Notes: generated by a model not told the origin, from the letters alone. A stretch of 64,000 bases of DNA from Macrolepiota albuminosa (GCA_027475525.1 JAMWFC010000122.1:124001-188000), one strand, 5' to 3'; numbered from the stretch's first letter, positions 23,802 through 34,488 are shown. Translations and numbers: made by a program.

Positions 23802-24141
23802 TGTAAGCATGATGCTTACCATCGAAATGTTTCTTTCGTCGACTGCTTGTTTGCGTTCTTCTCATCCTTCTTGTCCTTGTTTGTCCTCGCTCATCGATTG
23901 TCGCTTTACGAGTCTGGGTTACCAGATTTCCTCATTAATCGTGTTCGGACCGATACATACGATTGGGGCTCTCGATCGGGTAAAAAGAGTGAACTTTATT
24001 TAGTTAACCACTTAAATACGGAGCTGTACTTTTCTAGTTAGTTTTAGTTTTTCCTTTTTGTCTACGAAATAGATCTCTTGTACCATTCTGTCGCTGGGTC
24101 TCGTTCACTTTCGTGAAGAAGAGCATTCACGCTCTCTTACA
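23802..24141 (+). repeat. 3' LTR of G3
   Basis: 340 bp, TGTAAGCATG..CTCTCTTACA, preceded by a purine-rich stretch near 23750-23775. It lacks both length duplications of the 5' LTR and keeps CG where the 5' LTR has TG or CA. It is followed by CCAAG, the second half of the target duplication. Confidence 0.95.
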
Positions 24142-24480
24142 CCAAGGGACTCAGCAACAAGGCCTTGTCTCACCCTGGACTGTTAGAAACGCATTAGGTA
24201 TGTTATATTACATTGTATGTCTTGTTTGAAGTGCTTAGGATGGCTGGTTGTGGCAAAACATTGTTTTGTCCAACTCAGAGGGGACTCCGAGCTAAAGGGG
24301 TGGAATAGTATGTGATATTGTAGTGTGACAATGCAAGAGTGACTCTGTACAGGAGTGTCTGTGTGATAATGTGATGAGTAGGAACCTACAATGTCCAACA
24401 AAATTGAGTGTTTTAAAAATGTATGTTATTCCTTTAGTTAGTTGGACATTATTGACAAATGTGCAGAATCGTCAGAACAA
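24142..24480. other. no recognisable gene
   Basis: No domain is visible. A TGTTAG...CCAACA stretch (24181-24400) has LTR-like ends but no second copy and no target duplication, so I leave it unnamed. Confidence 0.35.
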
Positions 24481-24755
24481 GGTATTGTCACACAACAACT
24501 CCTTGTTCTGCAACTTTTTCACACACCATTCTGGCAGAATATTCACCAAATGCACTGCCATGCACTGAATAGGCTCAATTTTTCCACATAGACAAGCATT
24601 TCACAGACTTGAATGAAATTTGCAAGGAAATTGAGCAGGAGACTTTCAGAGTTGCTGGACAGAACAAGGATGTTGATATCATTGAGGATATACAGCCCAA
24701 ATGCCTTGGATTTGATGCTGGTTGATCTTCCAGGTTTGTCAAAAGTGTGTGTGAT
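24481..24755 (+). pseudogene. dynamin-type GTPase domain fragment
   Basis: Three pieces in different frames spell the start of a dynamin GTPase domain. GIVTQQLLVLQLFHT at 24481 corresponds to the GIVTRRPL region (G2). IDKHFTDLNEICKEIEQETF follows at about 24588. RIYSPNALDLMLVDLPGLSK at about 24685 is the G3 motif Asp-x-Pro-Gly. The P-loop (G1) should lie upstream but is not recognisable, and downstream the reading dissolves into stops. Two frameshifts in under 300 bases make it a pseudogene. Dynamin-like GTPases remodel membranes; this one is a decayed or captured fragment. The dynamin match is from memory of the family motifs. Confidence 0.7.
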
Positions 24756-25255
24756 CAATGCATAGTGGTTTCTCACTTGTTCTTACCTCTAGATTCCTGT
24801 AGGACATGTTTACCCATTAAAACTGGACTTTATTGGTGTTTTTTTTTTAAAAAAAATCATAAAGAATTACTTGTTCACCAAGTGCTCTCTGGAGATGACC
24901 CAGTTCATGTTCCATATCGAGATGAAGGTGTGTTCCTTTACAATAACAACTGACTGCACAGTTTTGTATGCAGGCCCAGCCTGCACCAGTTCACGAAAAA
25001 GGTATATCCCGAAGGCAAACTTGAGAGTTGAGTCGACATGGATTGATATTTCTCTTACTTAGTGCAAGGTTTAGTTAGTGTAAATTATCTCCTATAACTT
25101 TTTTCACCATGCGACGATTGGGTATGAGTTCTTCAAGAACAAAAATGATAGTTGTACCTCAAATGAAAATAAATAAAAAAAAGATATTAGGACTACGTCA
25201 AGTTGGCTCTAAGTATTGTGGATATTCTGCAGAGTTCTAATCATAATTTATGACT
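24756..25255. other. no recognisable gene
   Basis: It may include further remains of the dynamin copy, but no motif is clear. A T10A9-like run (24839-24857) is present. Confidence 0.35.
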
Positions 25256-26130
25256 GCTGTAGCCGAGTACAACCAAGGAAGTTGAAGTTGATCAATATCG
25301 TCAGTAGAGAGACAGAGAACCGAAGAGAGGACATCCTTGACATTGAGTCTTCCATCTTGCGATGAGAAAACGTCTTCTGGGATAAGTGTTCTAGGAGTCG
25401 ATGTACCGCTCAGCACCTCTATAGGAGAGTAACGTCCAGCTGATGTAAACTGATGCAGGACAGCGGAATTCCTCCAACGCTATGCCCTCTGATCCATCCA
25501 GCCACTCTTTCGATAAGCGGCTCAAATATTGCGGTGTTGAACCCCCAACTTCCCAACATCGAGTATCCCATGGATGAAGACGGCTTCGAGGACGCTGGAG
25601 GGGAGGGATTGCAAATTCATTGAGGGTCCTTGTACTCGATCAAGAACTTCGACAGCGAAAGAGGGTACGAAGGAACTGATGCAACTGATGCAACTGATTC
25701 CCTGTCTGTGAGCAAACGTATCTTGTCACTGAGTACTGTGCATTCACGCTGCTAAGGTAAAGTTGGACTAGAGTCCCTGTAATCCGGATGATTGGTGGAT
25801 CGACATGAAGTGCGTGTGCGCGTCGCCCGAGTTCTAGCAGAAAGCCGCTCAGTGCCTCCACAGCAGTGCACAGGGACGAATTCCAGGCTGCCCTTGCTCT
25901 CCAGGCCCAAGAATGCGGTTCCACCGGAGCTAACCCCTCAGGATCCGAGTCTGCTGCAGCATCCGCCTCCGCCACGGGCTCTGCTAGAGGCTAGCCCATC
26001 CTCTGCCAGCGTGCCTGCCACTTCCCTCTCGCATGCTTCGACTGCCTCTCCGGCCTCGAGCGCTCGCCCGTCTTCAACTGCACCTGTCAGCGGCAAGCAG
26101 CACCGGCAGTGCACCCGCGCAGACATTGAA
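25256..26130 (-). pseudogene. unrecognised coding-like region
   Basis: On the minus strand about 112 residues are open at 25975-25640 (VEALSGFLLELGRRAHALHV, then ITGTLVQLYLSSVNAQYS). A second frame then continues with VLDRVQGPSMNLQSLPSSVL and FIHGILDVGKLGV to about 25260, with one internal stop. The shift falls at a repeated GATGCAACT, a plausible slippage site. The plus strand at 25792-26226 is also open and Pro/Ser-rich, so the coding strand is not certain. The block is rich in CG dinucleotides, unlike the decayed repeats around it, which suggests single-copy host DNA. I do not recognise a family. Confidence 0.35.
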
Positions 26131-28330
26131 TGCGGCGATGGGCAGAGGCGACAAGGTCAGCGTTGTTGGGTTGGTGGCCGGCTTGTTAAAAAATCTACAG
26201 AAAAATTAGCATCTCTGGGAACGTAGAAAGCCCCAACTGACTTGTTGTTGTCGAAGTCAAACACCATTTTTTGGTAATGGTTTTGTTGAGAATTGGTCGT
26301 CATTTTGATAGTCAGTTCTCCAAAATCGACGCTCAGCAATGACGGAAGCACTTACTTCAGAAACTGTATTGATACCGTGTTCTAGTACTTCCCAGAGTTT
26401 TGGGAACTTTCAGGGCTCCAGGCATGTTAACAGCCATCCCGATTATAGCGGAATCACCACTAAAAAGTCGATCGGATGGGTAGATACGGTAAGGCTTGTA
26501 CGAGGAAAAGTGTGGATCCTGAGACAACGGCATCCTGTTGGTAACGCTGTTTGGGTGTCGAGATAGGATCTTCAGGTAATAAGAAGTCAGCCTGGTCAAT
26601 TTCATGGGCCGAAAAGTCGCTGGCCAGCAAACAAAACAACTCATGGTGGGATCCGTCGCAGCATACTGAGAGAAGAAGTGAGCCGGATGATGAAGAGGCG
26701 TCGGATAAAGAAACAACTCATGGTGGGATCCGTCGCAGCATACTGAGAGAAGAAGTGAGCCGGATGATGAAGAGGCGTCGGATAAAGCTGTCTGGAATGT
26801 CCACGGGGAGGTCATGGCTGGTGTACCCTGGCCTGTGAAGATGGGCAAGTATGGGTAGTGACCATCACTTCTTTGCAAAAATGAGAGCCAGTGGTAGGCA
26901 AGATACTGGAGTGTTGAGGAATAGGGACTCCTGCACCCGTACGTCATATTTTTGGATACAAAGTGACATTTCCTTTTATAGATACTTCTCGATTGGCCCC
27001 TGGAGGTCAGCGCGATCGGTATTTGCTAGTCTTTGGAAAAACCTTGAAATATTTTCTTACTTATTTTTACGATACACGGAAAGCCACCCTCAGTCGTACT
27101 ACGCATACATTTGTGTGACTGAGGACTAAGACATCTGTATTCTCTACATGGAGTAGTAAATGAAAAGTCGAACTTGCTTGATCGAAAAGAAAATAATTGG
27201 CTGCACTCATCTCCTCCAAAAGGAGTCGAACCTTCCAGAGAATGAGAAAGGCGGAGGAGCCCACGCGAGTTTCTCCTGCAGCTCTAACAACGTCCATGAC
27301 GTGGCGGGCAGGCGTGCCAAGGGAAGGCAGTGTGAGGAAGGGATGCGGGTGCGGATCGAGCAGCAGGATTAAGGGTTTGGATGAAAGTCGACACCTTGAG
27401 AATAGTTTCCGCTATAGCTACAGTTCAACCAGTTGGTTAATATAAGCATATCGTTCAACGTACGCTCACTTCAAAGAGCATTGGTACCACCGCCAAACAG
27501 TCAGAATTTTCAAGAGAAAGTGAGCGAGTGGCGTTAGAAAATGCATGGAAAATTCCTCAAGATCTTGACTATTTAAGCAGCGGAATTGCACTTTCCCTAG
27601 GCTGAGTCGACAGTTGGTGCGCAGAGCCGTTAGATCTGATGAAAAGCTGTGAACAGATTAAGAGCTAGCTGTCATGCCTGCCCAAGTATGATAATGAGAG
27701 CATAATATCGAATTAATGTCTTCCACACTTGAAAAGACATGCGTATGCTCAGTCGTTGATCCTTTTGCTGTGGGAGCTCACAAAGAATGAGCAGCTGTAC
27801 TATGAATTGACATGTCTCGAGCCAGTACAAAACACGTTCCACCATGATGTGTGACATGTCACAATCCTGCCCTATCATTCCAGCGCTGAATCACTGAATA
27901 TATACTTATCTGAACGCATTAGAACGCATGCAACAGTTTGACATGCTTCTATTGATGGCATATGATAATGCCAAAGTAGAAAGAGCAGGTCGCGAAAAAG
28001 AAGAGAATACCTAAATGTCCAAGTCCGAAATCAAAGCTCGAAAGCAAACAACAAGGACATGGATGTTTTCTGGACGATACCCGATTGATATTTTCTGCCG
28101 TTACTCCTGTATGTAAACTTCACTGATATAATGTGCCAGATTGTTGAATTCTCATGTGAGACAAGTTTTTTAAGTATAATTGACGTGACGGCTGGTTAGT
28201 TGAATGAGTCATGCAGAACAATGCCACCGGCGTTCTTCAAAGGCTAAGTATCCACTATTTTTGCTGTCGAACTATTCGGATTACCTTCCTCATCTGGGAT
28301 ATCGTTAAATAAGGACCAGGAGAAGAGTAC
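26131..28330. other. intergenic, no convincing gene
   Basis: Open stretches at 26357-26947 (minus) are interrupted in meaning by a perfect 77-bp tandem duplication (26634-26787) and show no domain. A CCTCAGTC / GACTGAGG hairpin at 27088-27124 resembles the copia LTR hairpins and may mark an old LTR. The rest up to the epimerase promoter is plain. Confidence 0.4.
26634..26787 (+). repeat. perfect 77-bp tandem duplication 3
   Basis: 26634-26710 equals 26711-26787. The unit starts AAACAACTCA. It lies in non-repetitive sequence. Confidence 0.98.
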
Positions 28331-28340
28331 CTATGACTAC

Positions 28341-28348
28341 TATATAAA
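28341..28348 (+). promoter_or_regulatory. TATA box of the epimerase gene
   Basis: TATATAAA lies 74 bases before the start codon at 28415, the usual distance for a fungal core promoter, and is followed by a pyrimidine-rich leader. The transporter gene at the right end has the same motif at nearly the same distance. Confidence 0.7.
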
Positions 28349-28414
28349 CCTCTGCTTTATGCTCTGGCCTCTATAGAAACCTCCAACCTCTTATCTACTA
28401 CATCGTCCAACATC

Positions 28415-29743
28415 ATGCCTGGAGAGCTCGTTTTGGTGCGTGATATCTCTTTGGCAATGAGAAGGACCTCGCCGATCTTCTCGATTCTCTTTCTAGGTGA
28501 CTGGTGTTACAGGCTTCATTGCTGGCCAGGTTGCCAATGCCTTCTTGAAAGCAGGTTATCGCGTCCGGGGGTTAGGAATATTCTCCGTTTTGTGATGAAC
28601 TGTTTTTGACGAGACATTTTCCAGAACCACTCGTAACGAAAAGGCCAAAGAGCTCAACGATACTATCAAGGTCGAAGGACTTGAAATCGTCCGAGTCGAC
28701 GACATTGCCACCGACGACCTTAGTGAAGCCCTTGAGGGTGCGCCTGAATGGAACATAAGAATCCTCTCCGTAGCGTTTGAATCGTAATTCCAGGTGTCTA
28801 TGCTATTATCCACGTCGCTCCCCTGCTTCCCGGATCCACTGATGTCGAGGACACTCTGAATGTGAATGACTTAATCTTTTTCAAATGGAACTTTGTGCTG
28901 ATCCAATTATAGAACGCCATCGAAGGCACAAAACACGTTCTGGAGGCTGCAAGCAAGGCAGGTATCGAGAAGTTAGTCATCACTAGCAGCTTCGGTGCCC
29001 TCTTCGACGGTATGTCGATCCACCGCCAGCCACAATGCCGAAAATCTCCTAATCTATTTCTTGAGCTTCTCTGGAACCCGCATACAATGGACTCACATTT
29101 ACTTACAAGGACTGGGGTGTTGTATCTCAGGAGGATGTCAGGGAAAAGGCTGATGATCACTATTACGTGGACTTTGCTTCCAAGATTCTTGCAGAGAAAG
29201 CCATTTGGAAGTACGCTGAGAAGCACCCCAAACTTGATATTGCCACTGGTGCGTAGCTGCCTATCATTTGAAAATGCTCAATCCTCATATGACGTCCTTC
29301 CAGTCCTCCCTGCCTGGGTCTTCGGTCCCTGGGCTGATCACTTTCCCCTTCCTACGAAGAGCCAGATCGGCACCAATGGCATGATCTACGGTCTCCTCAG
29401 CGGTGCCCGAGTGCATCCAGTTCCGCCCTTCATCGTCGACGTTCGCGATGTTGCCAAGGCTCACGTTCTCGCTCTCGGAGTTGGCCGCAAGCCCATCGGC
29501 GAGAAGCGCTACATAGCCAGCTCAGGCAACCTCACTTGGCGCGAGGTGGTTGCTCACCTAAATGAGGTCCGTCCTGAAATTAAGACTGCCCCTGTCGAAG
29601 ATATCCCCGACCTCCCTGGTCCCGCGTCGAGGCTTGACAACACGCACACTACTGAGCAGCTTAATTTTGGCGCATGGATCGCGCCAAAGAAGACCATTGA
29701 AGATACTGTGGACGCGTTAATCGCTTTGAAAAAGACGTGGTAA
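28415..29743 (+). CDS. NAD(P)-dependent epimerase/reductase, extended SDR family
   Basis: Seven exons join without a stop into 331 residues: 28415-28435, 28497-28570, 28625-28737, 28794-28861, 28913-29009, 29066-29248, 29304-29743, all with GT..AG introns of 50-61 nt. The N-terminal nucleotide-binding loop is VTGVTGFIAGQVANAFL; the Ser region is LVITSSFGALFD; a conserved block PAYNGLTFTYKDWG follows. The closest types I know are the dihydroflavonol/cinnamoyl-CoA reductase-like and Gre2-like methylglyoxal reductases, which reduce carbonyls in the cytosol. The usual Tyr-x-x-x-Lys catalytic pair appears as HYYVDFASKILAEKA: Lys is present, but Asp is at the Tyr position, with Tyr two and three residues earlier. 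It stands alone, with no cluster partners. TATA at 28341. Confidence 0.9.
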
Positions 29744-30560
29744 ACTGTCGTGGAGTGATTGAACATTGCATGTACGATAGATAGCATTGAAACCACTATT
29801 GATATGTAGAGAACTAAGAAAAACCTGTGTCAATTACCCTTTTCCTTCAGTGATGAATGTGATATCACTCCTTTCTTGGAGCACATGAGCGCATTGCGGG
29901 AGTCTATAGAACCTACGATGTGAAAGTAGGCCTCTTTTCTCAGAAGTAGCAGCAGTAATATAGGCATTGCTATGTAAGAGAGTAATCGGAGGAGAGGTAG
30001 AACATGGAGGACATCCCTCCGGCAAGGACAAAAATACTGGACATGGCTGATAAACAGACTAGATACAAGAATAGAACTAGATCGCAGCGTGGAATGGGAA
30101 TAGCAAGAAAGAGCTGTGCCAGGGACTAGTGTAATGTAAGTACTACTGCTACAGGTCACACGCAAGTAGGGGTTTCAGTGATTGGAGAAGTAAGTAACAT
30201 ACCTTCAATCTTTGGAAAAAGGACTGAGGGCCCGAAAGAAAAATTCCTCCAATAGAGGGAAGGGTGGCTCATTAACTATACAAGTCGATCGAACCTGATC
30301 GACCCTGGAGAAGGAAATGAATAAAATAAAATAAAGAAATACGAAAAAGGTTGAGACGCTGGGAAGTAACCGAGGCGCCGCCACCACAGCGTCGAGTCTA
30401 TTTCGACAACTAGTAAAAGGAAATTGTGAAGGCCTGCTGGAAGGTGAAGCTGCTAGCTCTCATAAAGGTCAGAGAGAAAACACGATCACGTGCAAGTGGG
30501 CGTCACGTGGTGAATCACGTACCAGGGGGTAGGGTACCCCTCTCAGCCCGGGCTTAAAAA
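29744..30560. other. intergenic region with CACGTG motifs
   Basis: No gene is supported; the minus-strand frames (29830-30165) are Ser/Leu-rich and lack domains. Near 30484-30520 the sequence holds CACGTG twice and CACGTA once, E-box-like sites for bHLH factors. They are about 1 kb from any recognised start codon, so their target is unclear. Confidence 0.4.
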
Positions 30561-31430
30561 AAAATTTATGTGTCAATTATTTTGCTGTTAGATTAGGTGT
30601 TTATCTTGTAGTTATAGCCTGTAATAGTTACTATTACTTCGATTATGCAGTTTGGAAACAAAATATGCTGTTTTGAATTGGTTTTGAGGCCATTCTTGTG
30701 GCTGCTAATGTCAGAGAAATTCCCAATTTGGAAGCCAGTTGCCCACTTTGGGCAAGACATCCAGTCTCTCAAAGATCTCCTATTCATACAGATTGTTTGT
30801 CCTGCCCATCCACAGTAATGGAAAACCACTGGTATGTTTTGAATACACAAATACCTGTCCTAGCAGAGGCCTCACAGAAAGCTATAGGATGATAGTGGAT
30901 GATAGTAACCCCCTCAGGCTAGTTCCAAATGAAAAGAATGAAGTTAAATGTCCAGACTGCAAGACAATGATCAAGTTGTGAAGCAGAAAACTTGCAAACT
31001 ATTATACACAACACTATAACTGCAACTCATGCAAAAAGCAGAAGCTAGAGGATGCTCAAAAGAAGGCAGAGGCAGAAGCACATTTGCCTCACTTTACATT
31101 ATTCCTCCAGCCACATCTCCAGCTTGTGCCAACCATAAAAGCACCAGCTTGCATCCAGCTTCCTAAAGAGCTAGTAGCTAGCAATCCCTTTGTTCAAAGG
31201 CTTGCCAACCTTGCTGCATGCTGCAGATAAATCAAATATAGTTGAAGGAAACCAGATGAGTGGCAAGGAGCCCAAAAATGTTGGCATGAACATGTGATCT
31301 GTAGAGAAAGATGTGAGGACAAACCATATTTTGAATCTTGTCACTGACTTTGAACCTCTCTATTCTATCTTCTCCCTCTACAGGTACTTTCTACTCAATA
31401 ACCTGTCCAAATGGTGGTTGTTAAGCAGCA
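30561..31430. other. no recognisable gene
   Basis: A stretch at 30690-30980 looks coding-like on the plus strand (FEYTNTCPSRGLTESYRM, then CPDCKTMIKL with a C-x2-C pair), but frames break and I cannot name it. It may be the remains of a DNA transposon or of the missing pol part of G4. Confidence 0.3.
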
Positions 31431-34100
31431 TTCAACTACAATGTAAGACATGTCACTCCAGTAAACAATGATGGGGCATCTTCTTTAGAGAATACATCAG
31501 CAAATTCATGATACTCTGGGAGAACTACTTCTTGTAAGATCTGCTCCTCAGTCTTTTTCTCCAGAAGGATAGCATCTGCTCATAAGTGTTCTTCCAGAAG
31601 AGAGGGCAAGGTGTGCAACTGAAATGTGGGGGTCCCTTCCTGCATGAGATGGATAAAGGGGGTGGCTCCAATGATCTTAATGTTGAGTGCCTCTGGGTTG
31701 ATTGAGAATGTTGGTCTGCAAGTCAGAATGGGAATGGCATAGGTCTGAGACCAGGTCAGGTAATTCAGCCCCTTGTACTTGTTCCAAGAAATGTTGGGAG
31801 GGTTGATCAGAGGCCTTGCAAACTTGGGGGGACATCAGAGATGCAGTCAAGTGTGTTAGGCTAGAGGGCATGGGACTGGTCCTTGGGCTCAGGGTTTCAG
31901 GCATTGGATCACTTCCGAGAGCCCAGAGATGTACAGCAGTTGTTGGGTGGTTTTCAGGTCCTGGGAATGTCATAGTGAGCATCCTCCAGTTGATGTCGGA
32001 GTTCACGTCCTATAGCCAGGGTAGTCACAACATAAATGGGGTCGAGTCATGAAGCTGCATAACCAAGAAGTCTGATGTGAATTCAAAGCCATTGTCCAGG
32101 GTCATGTGTCCTGAGTAAAACCTCTTGATGGGGCCAGAAGAGGAGGGGGTGCTGTCAAGCCATTGCAGGTTGAGGAGTCATTTGAGAGGGTTGTGGGAGA
32201 GGTTGAGAGCATTGCTGATGAAGACTCTGGTGGCTCTGCTGTTGATGAGGGCCAATAGTGGTCCTGGGGCACTGTCCAACCTGGCATTGATGATAAAGGA
32301 TTGTGATGAGCAAGACTGAAGCCCAAAGAATGGTATGGCTTTATCTGAGGGGTCCTTCAGGGTTGAATCAGTGCTTGAGGAATTGGGGATGTTGAAGGGG
32401 AGCTGCTGGTCATCAGTCATTGGTTTCTGATTCAAATGAAGGGTGAGGTGTCTCTAGTTGACACGGGAGTTGATGTCCTGGAGCCAGGAGAGCCCCAGGA
32501 TTAGAGGTGCAGAGGAGTGGAGTTTGGTTACCAGCACATAGAGAGTGTGAATTTGTTGTTGGCAAAGGTAATGGGCATACACACAAAATGAGTGATATCT
32601 CTGGCTGCAGAGGTGTTCTGTCAAAGAGGCAAAGTTGGACAGGAACCAGGAGTCATTGAGCAGGCTCTGGGGCAGAGGAGAACCAGGCCTCATCAATGAA
32701 GTTCTCTGTGGCACCACTATCAATGAGAGTGTTGAGGGGGTCTTCAGAGGGGGTGATGCGGGTTTTTAAAAGGAGGGAGTGTGAAGAGTGGGAGGGTAAG
32801 TAAGCTGTAAGGATGTCCTGTATAAGTGTTGTTGCATATAGATAAGAGACCAGGGCAGAGAAGATGTCAGGGTTGATTCTGTTAGTATGTCTTCCAGGTC
32901 TAAATCACCAGGTCATTTTCTGAGTATTTGTAGGTGGCATCTTCTCCCTCAAAGGTTCAGGTGGCACATCCCATGGTCTGTTGTTGGGGGCACTTAGAGA
33001 TGAAGTGGTTTTTCTCATCGCAGAGTATACAGGCACTCTCCTTCCTCCACCAATCCTGCATATTCTTCAGGACCTCAATCCAAAGCCATCCTTTCTTCTG
33101 GAGCCAGTTAGCCTGGAGGGCCTCTTTGTCCTGTTTGTTGATGAATTCAGGGTTGTCCAGATCTCCCAGGAGCTTGTTGGGGGTCGGACATTACCAGGAT
33201 TGTTTACAGCCATAGCAGCATTGAGCTGGGCCTGGAGGCAGGTGCCACTACCAGAGTTAGCATTGGGGAGACCATAACTTACTGGGGAGTGGCCACTAGG
33301 GAAAGGGGGTGGACTGGGGCTTTGACTTGAGAGGTTGGGGGATTTGCCAGAGGACCAGAGCAGGCCTCCTCATAGGTTCCAGGGAGCCTGGGAGTTCAAG
33401 TATTTGCTGCAGTTTTCCCAGTAATGCTGGTCAATCTGCATGACAAGGGCCTTGTACCCATCATAGGAGAGTTGTTTCAGGGTAAGCCAGAGGACGTCCT
33501 TGATGTGTTGTGGCAGTGCATGGTGGAGGACATACTGGAGGGCACTATAATTCTGACCTGTTTCATAGGCTTCCTTCTCAAAACATACAATAAAAGTGGT
33601 GAGGCATTCTTTGAAACACATCTGGAGATTGAAGAGGTTGTCCTCAGCTTCAGCCATGGTGTTGTAGATTCTGAACTTCCCAGAGAACTTGTTGACAAAG
33701 GCTTGCCAGCAGGAGAGTGCTGGATTGTTGGGATCAAACTGGATGAGAGCCATGTAGTAGTTGAAGGCAATCCCCTGGAGGTACAAGGTGGCAAAGGCAA
33801 CCCTAGAGCTGTCAACCTGGAATGTGAGCGGCTTTGCCTGAAATGTATTAAGATATTGAGTCAGGAATGTATGCTATTTCCAAGGATCCTGGCCCATAAA
33901 TGCATTGAGTTTCTGGATGTCCAAGCATTCTTCATAGACATCATCCAGTCTAGCTGTGTTATGGAGAGGGGGTCCTGCATTATAGTAGTAATAATAGTAG
34001 TTACCCCTCTCTCCATAGGAAGGAAAGGTGCCAAGTGTGGGGCCCTACCCTCCCAGGAAATTGGACTATTAAATATGTTCTGGAGGCTAGGGAGTTGACA
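31430..34100 (-). pseudogene. gypsy G4 gag and two protease domains
   Basis: On the minus strand the gag core reads IQKLNAFMGQDPW, YLQGIAFNYYMALIQFDPNN, FVNKFSGKFRIYNTMAEAED (33930-33370). A zinc knuckle with all four ligands, CILCDEKNHFISKC, lies at about 33000-33045. Two retropepsin-like segments then follow in tandem: TLIDSGATENFID near 32690-32725 with ILGLSWLQDINSRVN near 32460, and ALINSRATRVFI near 32230-32260 with WLPWL.DVNSDINW near 31980. The first keeps Asp-Ser-Gly; in the second it is Asn-Ser-Arg. No RT is found to the left. Right of gag is an LTR-C copy in the matching orientation, possibly its 5' LTR. Confidence 0.82.
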
Positions 34101-34402
34101 ACAAAGAATCATGTGTAGATAGTGGTCTGTGCACCAGAAAAACAGTATAAATAGCCCAGGTTTTAGTAGAGAATAGACAGGCAATTGATAGGCAAAGGCT
34201 TGGTGGTTCCCAGAAAGTGAATCACTTAGGCTGGAGTTTGTTGAGAATCCTCTGCATCTCAGAATCTTTGATATTCTGTGAAGTATTCAAGACCTTCAAT
34301 ACATCAACTTTACTGTCAAGCAACAGTGTGGATTAGAGGACACTTTCTAAGACTTCAAGAAAGCCCCAGAACTATTAGTACTACTTGCAACCAAGTACTA
34401 CA
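34020..34402 (-). repeat. LTR-C copy, next to G4 gag
   Basis: On the minus strand it starts TGTAGTACTTGGTTGCAAGT at 34402 and matches the inverted copy at 39504-40851 and the plus-strand copy at 46933-47792, up to about 34020 where G4 sequence takes over. Its position and direction fit a 5' LTR of G4. The plus-strand reading contains AGTATAAATAG, also in the other copies. Confidence 0.65.
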
Positions 34403-34488
34403 GCGGTGTTGGGCTGGGTGTCAGATTAAGTGCTGGGTTGCGCAGAGGGCATCCAACTCAGGAGGGTCAAGCTTGCATCAAGGGCCAT

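Larger units (their letters stand above)
18038..24141 (+). mobile_element. Ty3/gypsy chromovirus G3 with both LTRs
   Basis: A 6.1-kb element bounded by related LTRs (18038-18492 and 23802-24141) and by the 5-bp target duplication CCAAG at 18033-18037 and 24142-24146. Gag, protease, RT, RNase H, integrase and chromodomain follow in gypsy order on the plus strand. It is the only element here with both ends and the best-preserved pol, yet it has one in-frame TGA (20639), one frameshift in integrase, one near the gag-protease junction, and lost active-site residues. Two of the 77-bp tandem duplications discussed in the findings lie in it (18249-18402, 19777-19930). Confidence 0.95.

Noticed and set aside
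24181..24400. Solo LTR with TGTTAG...CCAACA ends
   Set aside because: No target duplication, no hairpin as in the other copia LTRs and no second copy in the window.
26357..26947. A 196-residue minus-strand gene
   Set aside because: It contains both copies of a 77-bp duplication that is probably an artefact, and has no recognisable domain.
28415..29743. Secondary-metabolite cluster around the epimerase
   Set aside because: No synthase, P450, methyltransferase or regulator is nearby; the gene stands alone between repeats.
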